Shown one piece after another: positions 6,472-13,900 of a DNA stretch of 15,440 nt. Origin of the DNA: UTPRO1 sp031400185 (GTDB lineage: Bacteria > Desulfobacterota > Binatia > UTPRO1). The stretch lies in assembly GCA_031400185.1 (NCBI GenBank), contig JANNPN010000088.1:1-15440 (forward strand), written 5' to 3'. The position numbers were made by a program, and so were the translations under genes. Under the pieces are notes generated by a model. The model saw nothing but the letters and a program-made list of their open reading frames with translations. It was not told the DNA's origin and did not search any database. How positions within the stretch are numbered: the first letter of the stretch is position 1; the number at the start of each line of letters is the position of its first letter.

Positions 6472-7491
6472 TCAGCCGGAGCGATGGACGCGCGGCGATC
6501 GGCGCCTTCGCTTGCGGAGCCAGAACGGGCGATACAGGCGATAGAGCGTGCCCGGCAAGTGCAGGAAGCGCACCGGCTCCGCGGCGATTCCGTCGCTCGT
6601 GCGGAAAGCGAGCGGCCCAGGTCGCCGCGCCGGCGGCACGGCACGGAGCTTGGTGACCTCGTATCGCTGGGCGCCGAGCCGGAGGTCGAGATAGTCGAAG
6701 CTGCGGGCGCGACGTACGAGGTCGCGCCACGTGTGCGTCGCCGGGTCGTCGATCATTCGGATGCGGCGCAGCGCCGCGAGGCCGAAGAACGAGGGCGTGC
6801 CAGTTTGTGGCCGGCCCGGATCTCGCCGCCGGAGCATGGCGAAGAGGGCCTCCATGCGACGCACGGCCTCCACGGTCTTCTCCCATTCCAACCCGACGAC
6901 GGTCGCGTGCGCCGAAACCGGCACCGCCGCCTGGAGGAGAATCGGACCGTCGTCGATACGCTCGTTCATCACGTGGAACGTGAAGCCCGTCGCCGGCTCG
7001 TCGCGGAACAGCGACCACGCGGTCGCGCCGACGCCTCGGTACGCCGGCAACAGACCATTGTGGTAATTGACGGCGTATCGCAGTGCCGTCAGCAGATCGT
7101 GTCCGAAGACCTGCCCGCAACCGAGCGCGAGACTCCAGTCGGGACGCAGCTCGTTCGCGACCATCCGCACGAATCCCGGATCGTTCACGTTGCGATCGGG
7201 TGGCACGAGGATGCGAGCTCCGAACCCGCGCGCGATCTTCCGAAGGTCGCGGAACGCGAGGCTCCGCAGATGCACGGGGTGATCCGCATCGAACGCACGC
7301 TTGACCGCAGCGGCGAGCACCGCCCGGGTGATCGCGCGCCGGTGCCGGCGGGGCCGAGATCCGACGTCGCAGACCCCCACCACCTCGACGCCTTCCGCCT
7401 GGGCGCGGCGGAGGACGGCCTCGGTCAAGATCGCGCTCATGAACCACGACGGATCGCCGAAGATCAGGAGGCGCGGCGGGGATGGGACCAT
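6472..7491 (-). CDS. Formyltransferase-fold enzyme, possible sugar N-formyltransferase
   Basis: A 339-residue protein whose residues 1 to about 220 form the formyl_trans_N fold used by methionyl-tRNA, GART and sugar formyltransferases, which move a formyl group from N10-formyl-tetrahydrofolate to an amine. The catalytic triad is visible: N142 and H144 in VNYHNGLLPAYRG, and D180 in NERIDDGPIL, with the expected 36-residue gap from H144 to D180. The start PRLLIFGDPSWFMSAIL is the first Rossmann strand and helix. It is not an ordinary fmt product. The N-terminal sequence lacks the usual FAGTP element, and the C-terminal 120 residues (ending in a very basic RKRRRRSPRVHR tail) do not resemble the tRNA-binding Fmt C-domain. 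With glycosyltransferase genes nearby, N-formylation of an amino sugar is the best guess. ATG 7491 is chosen; no strong Shine-Dalgarno is seen. Confidence 0.8.
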   Translation of the reverse strand: MVPSPPRLLIFGDPSWFMSAILTEAVLRRAQAEGVEVVGVCDVGSRPRRHRRAITRAVLAAAVKRAFDADHPVHLRSLAFRDLRKIARGFGARILVPPDRNVNDPGFVRMVANELRPDWSLALGCGQVFGHDLLTALRYAVNYHNGLLPAYRGVGATAWSLFRDEPATGFTFHVMNERIDDGPILLQAAVPVSAHATVVGLEWEKTVEAVRRMEALFAMLRRRDPGRPQTGTPSFFGLAALRRIRMIDDPATHTWRDLVRRARSFDYLDLRLGAQRYEVTKLRAVPPARRPGPLAFRTSDGIAAEPVRFLHLPGTLYRLYRPFWLRKRRRRSPRVHRSG

Positions 7492-7565
7492 TCCTCGAGG
7501 GGCTTGTAGCTGGCCCGACGCGATGAATCGAATGAACCCGGACGACGCTCGAGAATGGCTCAGAA

Positions 7566-7617
7566 GTTCGAAGGTCGGACTTGAACCGACACGATGTTGC
7601 CCCCGGTGGTTTTTAAG
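7566..7617 (-). pseudogene. tRNA-Leu(UAA)-like 3' half (tRNA remnant)
   Basis: On the minus strand the DNA runs from an anticodon loop CTTAAAA (7617-7611) through an ACCAC right-hand anticodon stem and a long variable arm beginning GGGGGCAAC. It continues into a perfect T-arm GTCGG-TTCAAGT-CCGAC (7590-7574), then CTTCGAAC as the acceptor 3' strand. The T-arm and the variable arm GGGGGCAAC.TCGT match the intact tRNA-Leu at 9728-9810. The 5' half is missing: the five bases before the loop are CACCT instead of the required GTGGT, and no matching 5' acceptor strand or D-arm is found at the right distance. The break falls at the anticodon loop, a position typical of integrase attachment sites, but no integrase is in the window. 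Confidence 0.7.
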
Positions 7618-7960
7618 AGGTGCCGCCTGGCGGAATGACCGCGAGCGGACACTTCGTACGACGTCCGTCGCGCGCTTACGCTGCGAGCTCGTGCGTCCAG
7701 TTGGGTAGGTTGTCGTCCAGAACCACGAGGAACCGCGAGAAGTGCGTCAGCGGTGGCAGTGGGCCTCGAAGGTGGGTCAGCGTCGACGCCGATGTTGTCG
7801 CGGACACGCCGCACGCCGTGGGGTTCGCCGTTGCGGATGCGTAGCGCGAGGGTGACGGTCGGTGTGGTCGTGCCAACCCTCCAGAACACACGCTCACATT
7901 CCGCGAGAGCACACCGCGGCTCGCGGCTTGCACAGTGCTCTCGAAGTAAGTCTGAATCGA

Positions 7961-7966
7961 GGAGGA
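7961..7966 (+). promoter_or_regulatory. Shine-Dalgarno of the small secreted protein
   Basis: GGAGGA lies six bases before ATG 7973. It selects this start over an in-frame ATG at 7862, which has no such site and would bury the signal peptide. Confidence 0.8.
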
Positions 7967-7972
7967 CGAAGC

Positions 7973-8272
7973 ATGACGAATTGGCGAACGACCGGCCTAG
8001 CACTCATGGCCGGCATGATGATCAGTCTCCCAGCACTTGCTCTGGCGTATGGCGACGGTACTCCTGACGGGCAGCCGCCCGCCGAAGAGCTTCCCTGCGA
8101 CGCCGCCGGACTCCGCGGGGCCGCGTACGGTCTCTGCATCGCGTACTGTGAGGCCAACGACTGCGAGATCCAACCCGACAAAAATGCCTGTGACCGGCTG
8201 CGGGCGAATTATTCGAAGCTCACCGGCGAGGATCTCTTCCCCTGCGACAGTGGGGGTCCAGGGATCTACTAG
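7973..8272 (+). CDS. Small secreted Cys-rich protein
   Basis: A 99-residue exported protein. Residues 1 to about 25 (MTNWRTTGLALMAGMMISLP then ALALA) form a signal peptide. The mature part has six cysteines in the pattern LPCDAAG, LCIAYC, NDCE, NACDR and FPCDS, around a helical stretch GLRGAAYGLCIAYCEANDCE and the phrase RANYSKLTGEDLFPC. I recall similar small proteins with AYCEA.DC and TG...PC elements in environmental Deltaproteobacteria-like genomes, but no function is known to me. Disulfide bonding in the periplasm or outside the cell is likely. The start is set by the GGAGGA sequence six bases upstream. The stop codon is part of a (CTAG)3 tandem. It stands alone, convergent with the beta-helix gene 214 bases downstream. 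Confidence 0.8.
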   Translation: MTNWRTTGLALMAGMMISLPALALAYGDGTPDGQPPAEELPCDAAGLRGAAYGLCIAYCEANDCEIQPDKNACDRLRANYSKLTGEDLFPCDSGGPGIY

Positions 8273-8280
8273 CTAGCTAG
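8269..8280. repeat. (CTAG)3 tandem spanning the stop codon of the small secreted protein
   Basis: Three contiguous CTAG units contain TAG at 8270, 8274 and 8278, one in each forward frame. Because CTAG is its own reverse complement, all three reverse frames are stopped too. CTAG is usually rare in bacterial genomes. Confidence 0.9.
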
Positions 8281-8300
8281 CAGTCACTCGCATTCTCGAG

Positions 8301-8358
8301 GAACCGGAGCGACGGGCATGCTCGTCCCGCCGCCCCGGTTCACTCGCCGGGGCGAGTG
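8301..8358. terminator. Two inverted repeats between convergent genes, possible bidirectional terminator
   Basis: GAACCGG at 8301-8307 pairs with CCGGTTC at 8335-8341, enclosing a smaller stem (GACG 8311-8314 with CGTC 8323-8326). Directly after it, CACTCGC (8341-8347) pairs with GCGAGTG (8352-8358) across a CGGG loop. They lie between the stop of the small secreted protein (plus) and the stop of the beta-helix gene (minus). No T-run follows on either strand, so intrinsic termination is only a possibility. Confidence 0.4.
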
Positions 8359-8486
8359 CGAAATGTCAGCGGAAGTCGCGAAGGCGGAAAGCGCGAGAGA
8401 CTCACGAGAGTAGGGCGGGCGCCCGCCGGAATGGACGCTCTGGATGGATCGCATGATGGCGATGTCGCTGCCTTCCATGCGGACCC

Positions 8487-9635
8487 TCACGGAGCTTCGA
8501 AGGCGCCGCTGTCGCAGGGGAGCGCGCGAACTATCCCCCGCTGATCGGGTTCCCTGCAGATCGTGCGCTTCGTCACACGATCGAGCGCCGGACTTCCGGC
8601 AAGCAACGCATGCGTCCGCGAGGCGCCGCCGTTGTCGGCGAGCGGTGCGAGCAAGGGGTCGCTGCCGAGGACATCGGTCTCCTTGGTCTTGCCGCAGGGG
8701 CCGGTCTGCACGACATTGAAGCCGGTCGACCGGAAGCGCGCGTGCAATGCGGGATCGCGCGCAGCGCAGTCGGAGCCGTCGTTGGCGAGGATCGTGGCGC
8801 GCACGGTGACGGCGACCCGATCGTCGCTGATCCAGATGCCGCCCGCCGTCGGGACCGTCGGGCTGCCGCAGCACGACGGCTGAGCCGTGCCGTTGCCCGC
8901 GAGCGTAGACCGCTCGACGGTGAGCGCGGTGCGGTCGACGACATAGATACCGGGGGATGCATTGTTCGAGATCGTACTGTCGCTGATCCAGGCGCGTACC
9001 CGGCCGCCGAAGATCACGACGCCGCTAGCTGTGCCCTCGCTGATCTCGGTCCGGCGAACGTGCACCGATCCTCGGTTGCCACCGACGATCATGATGCCGA
9101 ATCCGTTCCCACGGACGACGCTGTCCTCGATCACCCCGCCCTTGCCGACGACGATGCCCGTTTGCGAGCCCTGCACGAGGGTGCGCCGCACTACGGATGG
9201 GTTGCCCAGGGCCGCCGTGCCGTTCGCCGTGCCGGTGCCCGTCAGGATGCAGTCCTCGACGCCCATCGACACCGGTTCGTTGACGGCCGCGACCAGATGA
9301 CGATCGAAGGCCGTTCCTTCGATGCCGAGCCCTCGGAGCGTCGCGATCGTATCCATCCCGCGCACCTCGATGATCGGAGCCGTGCCTTGCAGGATGGTGG
9401 CGGTAGCGCCGGCCCCCGCGAGAGTCAACGCGCGTCCGGCGCCGATGACCACGCTGCCGACGTACGTTCCGGCGGCGATTTGCACGACGTCGCCGTTGGG
9501 TGCGGCGTCGATCGCGTCTTGAATGGCTGCGAAGCAGCCGTCCGTGCCGCCCGGGTTCACGCAGACTGCGGCGACGGGACCAGGGAACGTGCTCAGCACG
9601 AACACAACGAGGCAAGGCCAGGCGGACTGACGCAT
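8487..9635 (-). CDS. Secreted right-handed parallel beta-helix protein with choice-of-anchor-Q type C-terminus
   Basis: A 382-residue exported protein. Residues 1 to about 23 (MRQSAWPCLVVFVLSTFPGP then VAA) are a signal peptide. Mature sequence begins with CFAAIQDAIDAAPNGDVVQI and AAGTY, the usual entry strand of pectin-lyase-fold beta-helices. It then shows roughly 25-residue rungs such as VRRTLVQGSQTGIVVGKGG, IEDSVVRGNGFGIMIVGG and ISDSTISNNASPGIYVVD, each carrying NG/NN turns. The end LADNGGASRTHALLAGSPAL followed by DQRGIVRALPCDSGAFE is the widespread choice-of-anchor-Q type terminus of cell-surface proteins. A role in polysaccharide binding or cleavage, or in surface structure, is possible; no catalytic residues can be assigned. 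ATG 9635 is set by AGAGGAGGA eight bases upstream. The longer frame from 9857 is false because it translates the tRNA-Leu gene. Confidence 0.88.
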   Translation of the reverse strand: MRQSAWPCLVVFVLSTFPGPVAAVCVNPGGTDGCFAAIQDAIDAAPNGDVVQIAAGTYVGSVVIGAGRALTLAGAGATATILQGTAPIIEVRGMDTIATLRGLGIEGTAFDRHLVAAVNEPVSMGVEDCILTGTGTANGTAALGNPSVVRRTLVQGSQTGIVVGKGGVIEDSVVRGNGFGIMIVGGNRGSVHVRRTEISEGTASGVVIFGGRVRAWISDSTISNNASPGIYVVDRTALTVERSTLAGNGTAQPSCCGSPTVPTAGGIWISDDRVAVTVRATILANDGSDCAARDPALHARFRSTGFNVVQTGPCGKTKETDVLGSDPLLAPLADNGGASRTHALLAGSPALDRVTKRTICREPDQRGIVRALPCDSGAFEAP

Positions 9636-9643
9636 GACCGGAA

Positions 9644-9652
9644 TCCTCCTCT
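9644..9652 (-). promoter_or_regulatory. Shine-Dalgarno of the beta-helix gene
   Basis: AGAGGAGGA on the minus strand, eight bases before ATG 9635. It decides the start and rules out the N-terminal extension through the tRNA gene. Confidence 0.8.
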
Positions 9653-9727
9653 GCCTGCTGCTAGCGCACCGAGTGCCGGCCGGCAACACCGTGGTGCTTG
9701 AGGTCCGGTAGGAGCTGAAACTACGAA

Positions 9728-9810
9728 TGCCGGAGGTCGGACTTGAACCGACACGAGGTTGCCCCCACGGGATTTTGAGTCCCGCGCGTCTGCCATTTCG
9801 CCACTCCGGC
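9728..9810 (-). tRNA. tRNA-Leu, anticodon CAA
   Basis: On the minus strand the acceptor stem GCCGGAG (9810-9804) pairs perfectly with CTCCGGC (9735-9729), followed by discriminator A (9728). The anticodon stem CGGGA/TCCCG encloses the loop CTCAAAA, giving anticodon CAA, which reads UUG leucine codons. A long class II variable arm (GTGGGGGCAACCTCGT) and the T-arm GTCGG-TTCAAGT-CCGAC are present. The 3' CCA is not encoded (TTC follows). The 83-base length fits tRNA-Leu. All stems are intact, so the gene looks functional. Confidence 0.95.
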
Positions 9811-10022
9811 GCGAGGTGGGAAGCGAGGTAGTTAGCGCGCGACCGCGAGTCGCACAAGATCGCGCGGTGCGGGGGCCGCGTAAGGCGGAGTGCGGCGAGC
9901 TACGACGCGACCGCGCACGACGCCAACCGCATGCGCATCGGCGAGAGCGTGCGGCGGAGCGGGTTGAGGATCACGCCGAGGACGGCTCACGATCGCTACG
10001 CGTATCGCGCGTGGCGACGACT

Positions 10023-10697
10023 CTACCGGCGCGCGGTCGGCGGTTTGTCGTGGTCTTCCAGCGCGGGGATCTGCACGGCGACCGTCGACGGCGACAGTCG
10101 CCGGTTGATCTTCGCGACCGCCTCGCCGGCGAGGTTCTGCATGTGCGGATCCGTCGCTTGCGTCTGGACGGCCTGGAGCTTCGGTATCGAGCCCTGGTCG
10201 CCGATCTCGCCGAGCGCAAAGATCGCGGTGCCCTTGGTCTCGGGGTTCGTGTCGCGATCGAGGTACTCGGCGATCGGCGCCGCGGCGCGCACGTCGCCCA
10301 TGCGGCCGAGCGAGACCAGGATCCGTTGCTGCACGGGAACCGGGACGTCGCGCATGAACAGCTTCTGGACGAGGATCTGCGTGGCGGCGGTCGCGCGGAG
10401 CTTCCCAAGGTAGTCGATGGACTTGATCATCACCGACTGATCGGAGTCGCCGGTCGCCTGGATCAGGTACTCGATGGCCTCGGGCTTGCCGGACTCGCCG
10501 AGCGATTTCACCGCTTCGAGGCGCACGGCAGGATCGGCGTCGTTCAGACGCTTGGTGTAGTCGTCGATGCTCTTGCCCGAGCTGGCTTCTTTGTAGCGCT
10601 GCTGCACGCGAAACGGGTTGACCTGCGCCACGGCGGGCGCGGCGATCGCGACGGCGAGCAGCGCGGCGATGAAACCAGAGACGTTCAGACTCGCCAC
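10023..10697 (-). CDS. Exported HEAT-repeat (PBS-lyase type) protein
   Basis: A 224-residue protein with a signal peptide (residues 1-25, MASLNVSGFIAALLAVAIAA then PAVAQ) followed by about five HEAT-like helical pairs. Examples are DADPAVRLEAVKSLGESGKP, DSDQSVMIKSIDYLGKLRA, PVPVQQRILVSLGRMGDVRA and TNPETKGTAIFALGEIGDQG, each with the proline or Asp turn and the LG.(I/M)GD ending typical of PBS-lyase HEAT repeats. Such proteins act as binding scaffolds; nothing enzymatic is visible. The tail after NRRL is Pro- and charge-rich. The start is GTG at 10697, eight bases after GAGGAGG; the in-frame ATG at 10724 has no such site and would put 9 polar residues ahead of the signal peptide. It is transcribed away from the large coiled-coil gene, with about 230 bases between the two starts. 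Confidence 0.88.
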   Translation of the reverse strand: MASLNVSGFIAALLAVAIAAPAVAQVNPFRVQQRYKEASSGKSIDDYTKRLNDADPAVRLEAVKSLGESGKPEAIEYLIQATGDSDQSVMIKSIDYLGKLRATAATQILVQKLFMRDVPVPVQQRILVSLGRMGDVRAAAPIAEYLDRDTNPETKGTAIFALGEIGDQGSIPKLQAVQTQATDPHMQNLAGEAVAKINRRLSPSTVAVQIPALEDHDKPPTARR

Positions 10698-10705
10698 GCG
10701 GGAGT

Positions 10706-10712
10706 CCTCCTC
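10706..10712 (-). promoter_or_regulatory. Shine-Dalgarno setting a GTG start for the HEAT-repeat gene
   Basis: GAGGAGG on the minus strand is eight bases upstream of GTG 10697. The nearest ATG (10724) lies on the far side of it, so the GTG is the supported start. Confidence 0.8.
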
Positions 10713-10915
10713 GCGCGATGTCATGCCGGATGGTACCCGCGTTTGCAACTGAGGGCGCAGACGCGAACCCCGCTGCAACGGCGTCGCTCGGCGTGTTCAT
10801 GACGTTCAGGTGGGTAGGCGTTCCGGTGGACAAAAAACGTCACCCTTGCGGCGTCAGTGCCGATTCCCGCTCATCGTTCGATGGCTCCTGGCATGCAGGT
10901 TGCTCATTTGCACGC

Positions 10916-10919
10916 GGAG
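10916..10919 (+). promoter_or_regulatory. Shine-Dalgarno selecting ATG 10926 of the scaffold gene
   Basis: GGAG six bases before ATG 10926. The earlier in-frame GTG 10857, ATG 10881 and ATG 10893 have no comparable site. Confidence 0.6.
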
Positions 10920-10925
10920 CGACCC

Positions 10926-13900
10926 ATGATCCCAAAGCGGCAGACCCCCCGTCCCACGCGCAGCGCGCCTTCGCCGAGCGCACCTCCCGACATCGCACGC
11001 GGCGCGGCGGGTCCGCGGCCCGCGACCTATGAGCTGATCGAACGCATCACGAGCTTGCAGCTCAAGATGGCGCCCCTCGACGTGCTCGCCGACGGCGTCG
11101 TGGCACCACTTCTCGATGCGTTCGCCGCGACGGCCGGCGCGCTGCTGCTCTATCACAGCGAGGACAGCTCGCTCCGTTTGATCGCCTCCCGCGGGCTCTC
11201 CGCGCAGGGGCGGGAGCACATCGCGCTCCTCCGCGCCGGCGCCGCCGGTGGCTGGGAGATCCCGCTCCACGGCCTGATGAACCGGAAGGCCTACATCATC
11301 GAGCGGCCGCACGAGCACCCGTTCGTGCCCGAGCTGATCGAGCGCGACGAGACGCGCTCGCCGCTGAACCTCGCGTGCATCCCGCTCTATCGCGGGCCGC
11401 TGCCGGTCGGCGTCGTGCTCGTGATCGCGGATCGTCGACCCGTCACGAACACCGAGATCATGACGCACGTGCTCGTGTACGACGTGCTGGCCCTCGCGCT
11501 CGACGCGGGCTTGCGTGCGCGCGGCGATGCGCCGGCACCGCTGCCGGAGAGCGTCGTCTCCGAGCTCACGTGCGACGAGTGGACGGACCCGCGCGACACG
11601 GCCCGCAGCCTCGAGCACGAGCTCGCCCTCGTCGCGAGCGAGCGCGTCGAGCTCGCCGAGCGCGTCGGCGTCCTCGAAGCCGCACACGCCGAGGCGCGCG
11701 GTCTCCTGTCCGCGCAGAAGACCCTCCATCGCGAGCTGCTCGAGACCGAACGCACCGAGGCCGCGCGGCGCATCGCCGAGCTCGAGCAGGCGATGGCCGA
11801 CGAGGTCGCGCGCGCCCGCCAGGTGGCCGAGCAGGCGCGCGCCAACGAGCGCGCGAGCCTCGACGAGCAGCTTGCCCTCGAACGGAACGCGGCCGCGACG
11901 ACGATCCGCGAGCTCGAGACGACGCTCGCCGATCGTGAGGCGGCGTTCGCGACCGCGCTCCAGAAGCTCCAGTCGGCGGTGCACGAGCGCGAGGTGGCGA
12001 TCGCCGAGCGCGACGCGCGCTTGAACGACGTCGGCGGCGAGCGCGACCGCGTGCGCCAGGCCGCGACGGCAGCCGGCGACGTGGTGCGGAGCCTCCACGC
12101 CGAGATCGAGCGGTTGAAGGAGACGCACCTCGGGAGCGAGGCGGATCATCAGCGTGCGTTCGCCGAAGCGCAGACGGCATTCGAGCGGCAGATGAGCGAG
12201 CTCGCGATGGAGCATCGCCGTGCGCTCGAGCGCGCCGAGACGTCGTATGGCGGGGCGATCGGCGAGCTGCGGGTAGCGGAGCAACGCGCCGCAGGGCTCG
12301 CGACCGACCTTGCCGCCGTCCGTGAGGAGGCGTCGGGTCTCAAGGCCGAGCGGTCGCAGGTGCTCGCGGCGCTCGATGCGCCGGGCGTCGAGCCGGCGAC
12401 CGCGGTCCGCGCGCTTCGCGAGCGGACCGCCGCGCTCGAGGAGCAGATCGGCTTGCTCGAGAGCTCGCACGACGCGCTCGAGCGGCGGTTCGCCGCCGAG
12501 ATGGAGGCCGCGGAAGGGCGTCTCAGCGTGCAACGCCGGGAGTTCCACGAGGTGCACGCCGCGCACGAGCGCGCGATGGACGACCGCGCGACCGATCACC
12601 GGAACGCGCTCGAAGCGGTGCGGGCGGCAGCCCGTCGCGAGATCGAGGAGGCCGAGGCGGCGCAGCGAGCGCAGATCGCCGACGTGCAGGCCGACGCGCA
12701 GCACAAGGTCGAGCTCGAGCGCTTCGACGGCCAGCAGCGTCTCGACGCCGCGCGCATCGAGGCGCGCGAGCATCTCGACGCCGTGCGGAGCGCCCACGCC
12801 GAGGTGTTGGCGCGCGCGACGACCGCGGAAGCGCGGGTCGAGGTACTGACCGAGGAGCTCATCACGGTGCGCGACGAAGCGACCCGGCTCTCCGCCGAGC
12901 GCGCCGACGTGCTCGCGGCCGTCGATGACCCGAGCGCCGAGCCGGCGACGGTGATCCGCGCGCTACGCGATCAGGTCGCCGTGCTCGAAGGGCAGGTCGG
13001 AATGATCACCGCCGAGCGGAGCGCGCTCGAGCGACAGAGTGCGGCCGAGACGCAAGCCGCCGAGGCGCGGCTCGCCGACGCGCTCGCGCACGCCGAGACC
13101 CGCATTGCCGAGACGCGCGCCGCCGGGCAGACGAGCATCGAGGATGCCCGCCGTGCGGCGGAAACGACGCTCGCCGAGCTGCGCAGTGTCCTTGCCGAGC
13201 GCGACACGCAGCTCGCCGTGCACGAGCAGACCCTCCGCGAGCTCGGCGACGAGCGCGAGCAGACCCGCCGGGCGGCGGTCGAGACCACTGATGCGCTGCG
13301 CCGGAGTCAGGCGGAGGGCGAACGCCTGCGGGTCGAGCTCGGCAGCAGCGAGGGAGCCGCACGCGACGCCCGCGTGCAGGTGGCAGCGACCGCGGCGCGC
13401 CTCGCCGAGCTCGAGCGCGAGCTCACCGGTGCCAAGAGCGAGCTCGGACGTCTGCACGAGGAGCGCGCGCGCGTACTTGCGGCCGTCGACGACAGCGGCA
13501 CCGAGCCGGTCGCCGTGATCCGCGCGCTCCGCGAGCAGACCGCGGCGCTCGAGGCGCAGGTCCGGACGCTCACCGACGAGCGCACGCACGTCACCGGCCG
13601 CGCCGCCGCCGAACGCGCCGCGCTCGAAGCGAAGCTCGCGGCGGCAGAGAGCGAGCGCAGCGAGGCGGACACACACCGCACGCATCAAAGCGGACGCATC
13701 GCCGCCTTGGAGCTCGACCTGATCAGCAGCGAGAAGATGCTCGCGTCCGCTCGGCGACAGCTCGATGCGGCCGTCGAGCGCGCGCGTGCGCAGGCGAAGG
13801 AGTCGCTGGTCATGCCGGCGCCGCCGTCCGAGCCCGTCGTCGCCGCGCCCGCATCGAGGCCCGCGCCGCAGCCGCCGCCCGCCGTCGAGGTCGCGCCGGC

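Larger units (their letters stand above)
7492..7972. other. Intergenic region with a tRNA-Leu remnant and no recognised gene
   Basis: Apart from the tRNA-Leu 3' half at 7566-7617 and the Shine-Dalgarno at 7961-7966, no feature is supported. Minus-strand frames across 7676-7933 are open, but their residues match no family known to me and no start has a ribosome binding site. The Arg- and Ser-rich composition is typical of non-coding frames in GC-rich DNA. Confidence 0.5.

Noticed and set aside
5972..7447. 491-codon minus-strand frame overlapping the formyltransferase
   Set aside because: Its Arg/Pro/Ala-rich translation matches nothing, while the overlapping 6472-7491 frame has the N-H-D triad and a formyltransferase fold.
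7618..7660. Inverted 5' half of the tRNA-Leu remnant (plus-strand GGCGGAATG resembles a D-arm)
   Set aside because: The match is about nine bases, lies in a local palindrome, and the expected acceptor and anticodon strands do not pair.
7616..9727. Integrated mobile element bounded by tRNA-Leu(CAA) and the tRNA-Leu remnant
   Set aside because: The orientation would fit, but the two tRNA segments differ at many positions (anticodon loop, acceptor end), and the interval has no integrase or mobility gene.
9636..9857. N-terminal extension of the beta-helix protein (74 extra residues)
   Set aside because: The extension is a translation of the tRNA-Leu gene, and the true start has a strong Shine-Dalgarno and signal peptide at 9635.
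10801..10841. GACGTT ... AACGTC inverted repeat upstream of the scaffold gene
   Set aside because: Only six base pairs separated by 29 bases; expected by chance at this scale, so no operator is claimed.
10854..12797. Very long minus-strand open frame opposite the scaffold gene
   Set aside because: It is a mirror of the GC-rich Glu/Ala/Arg coiled-coil codons, has no start context and no recognisable domain. The same applies to 12963-14837.
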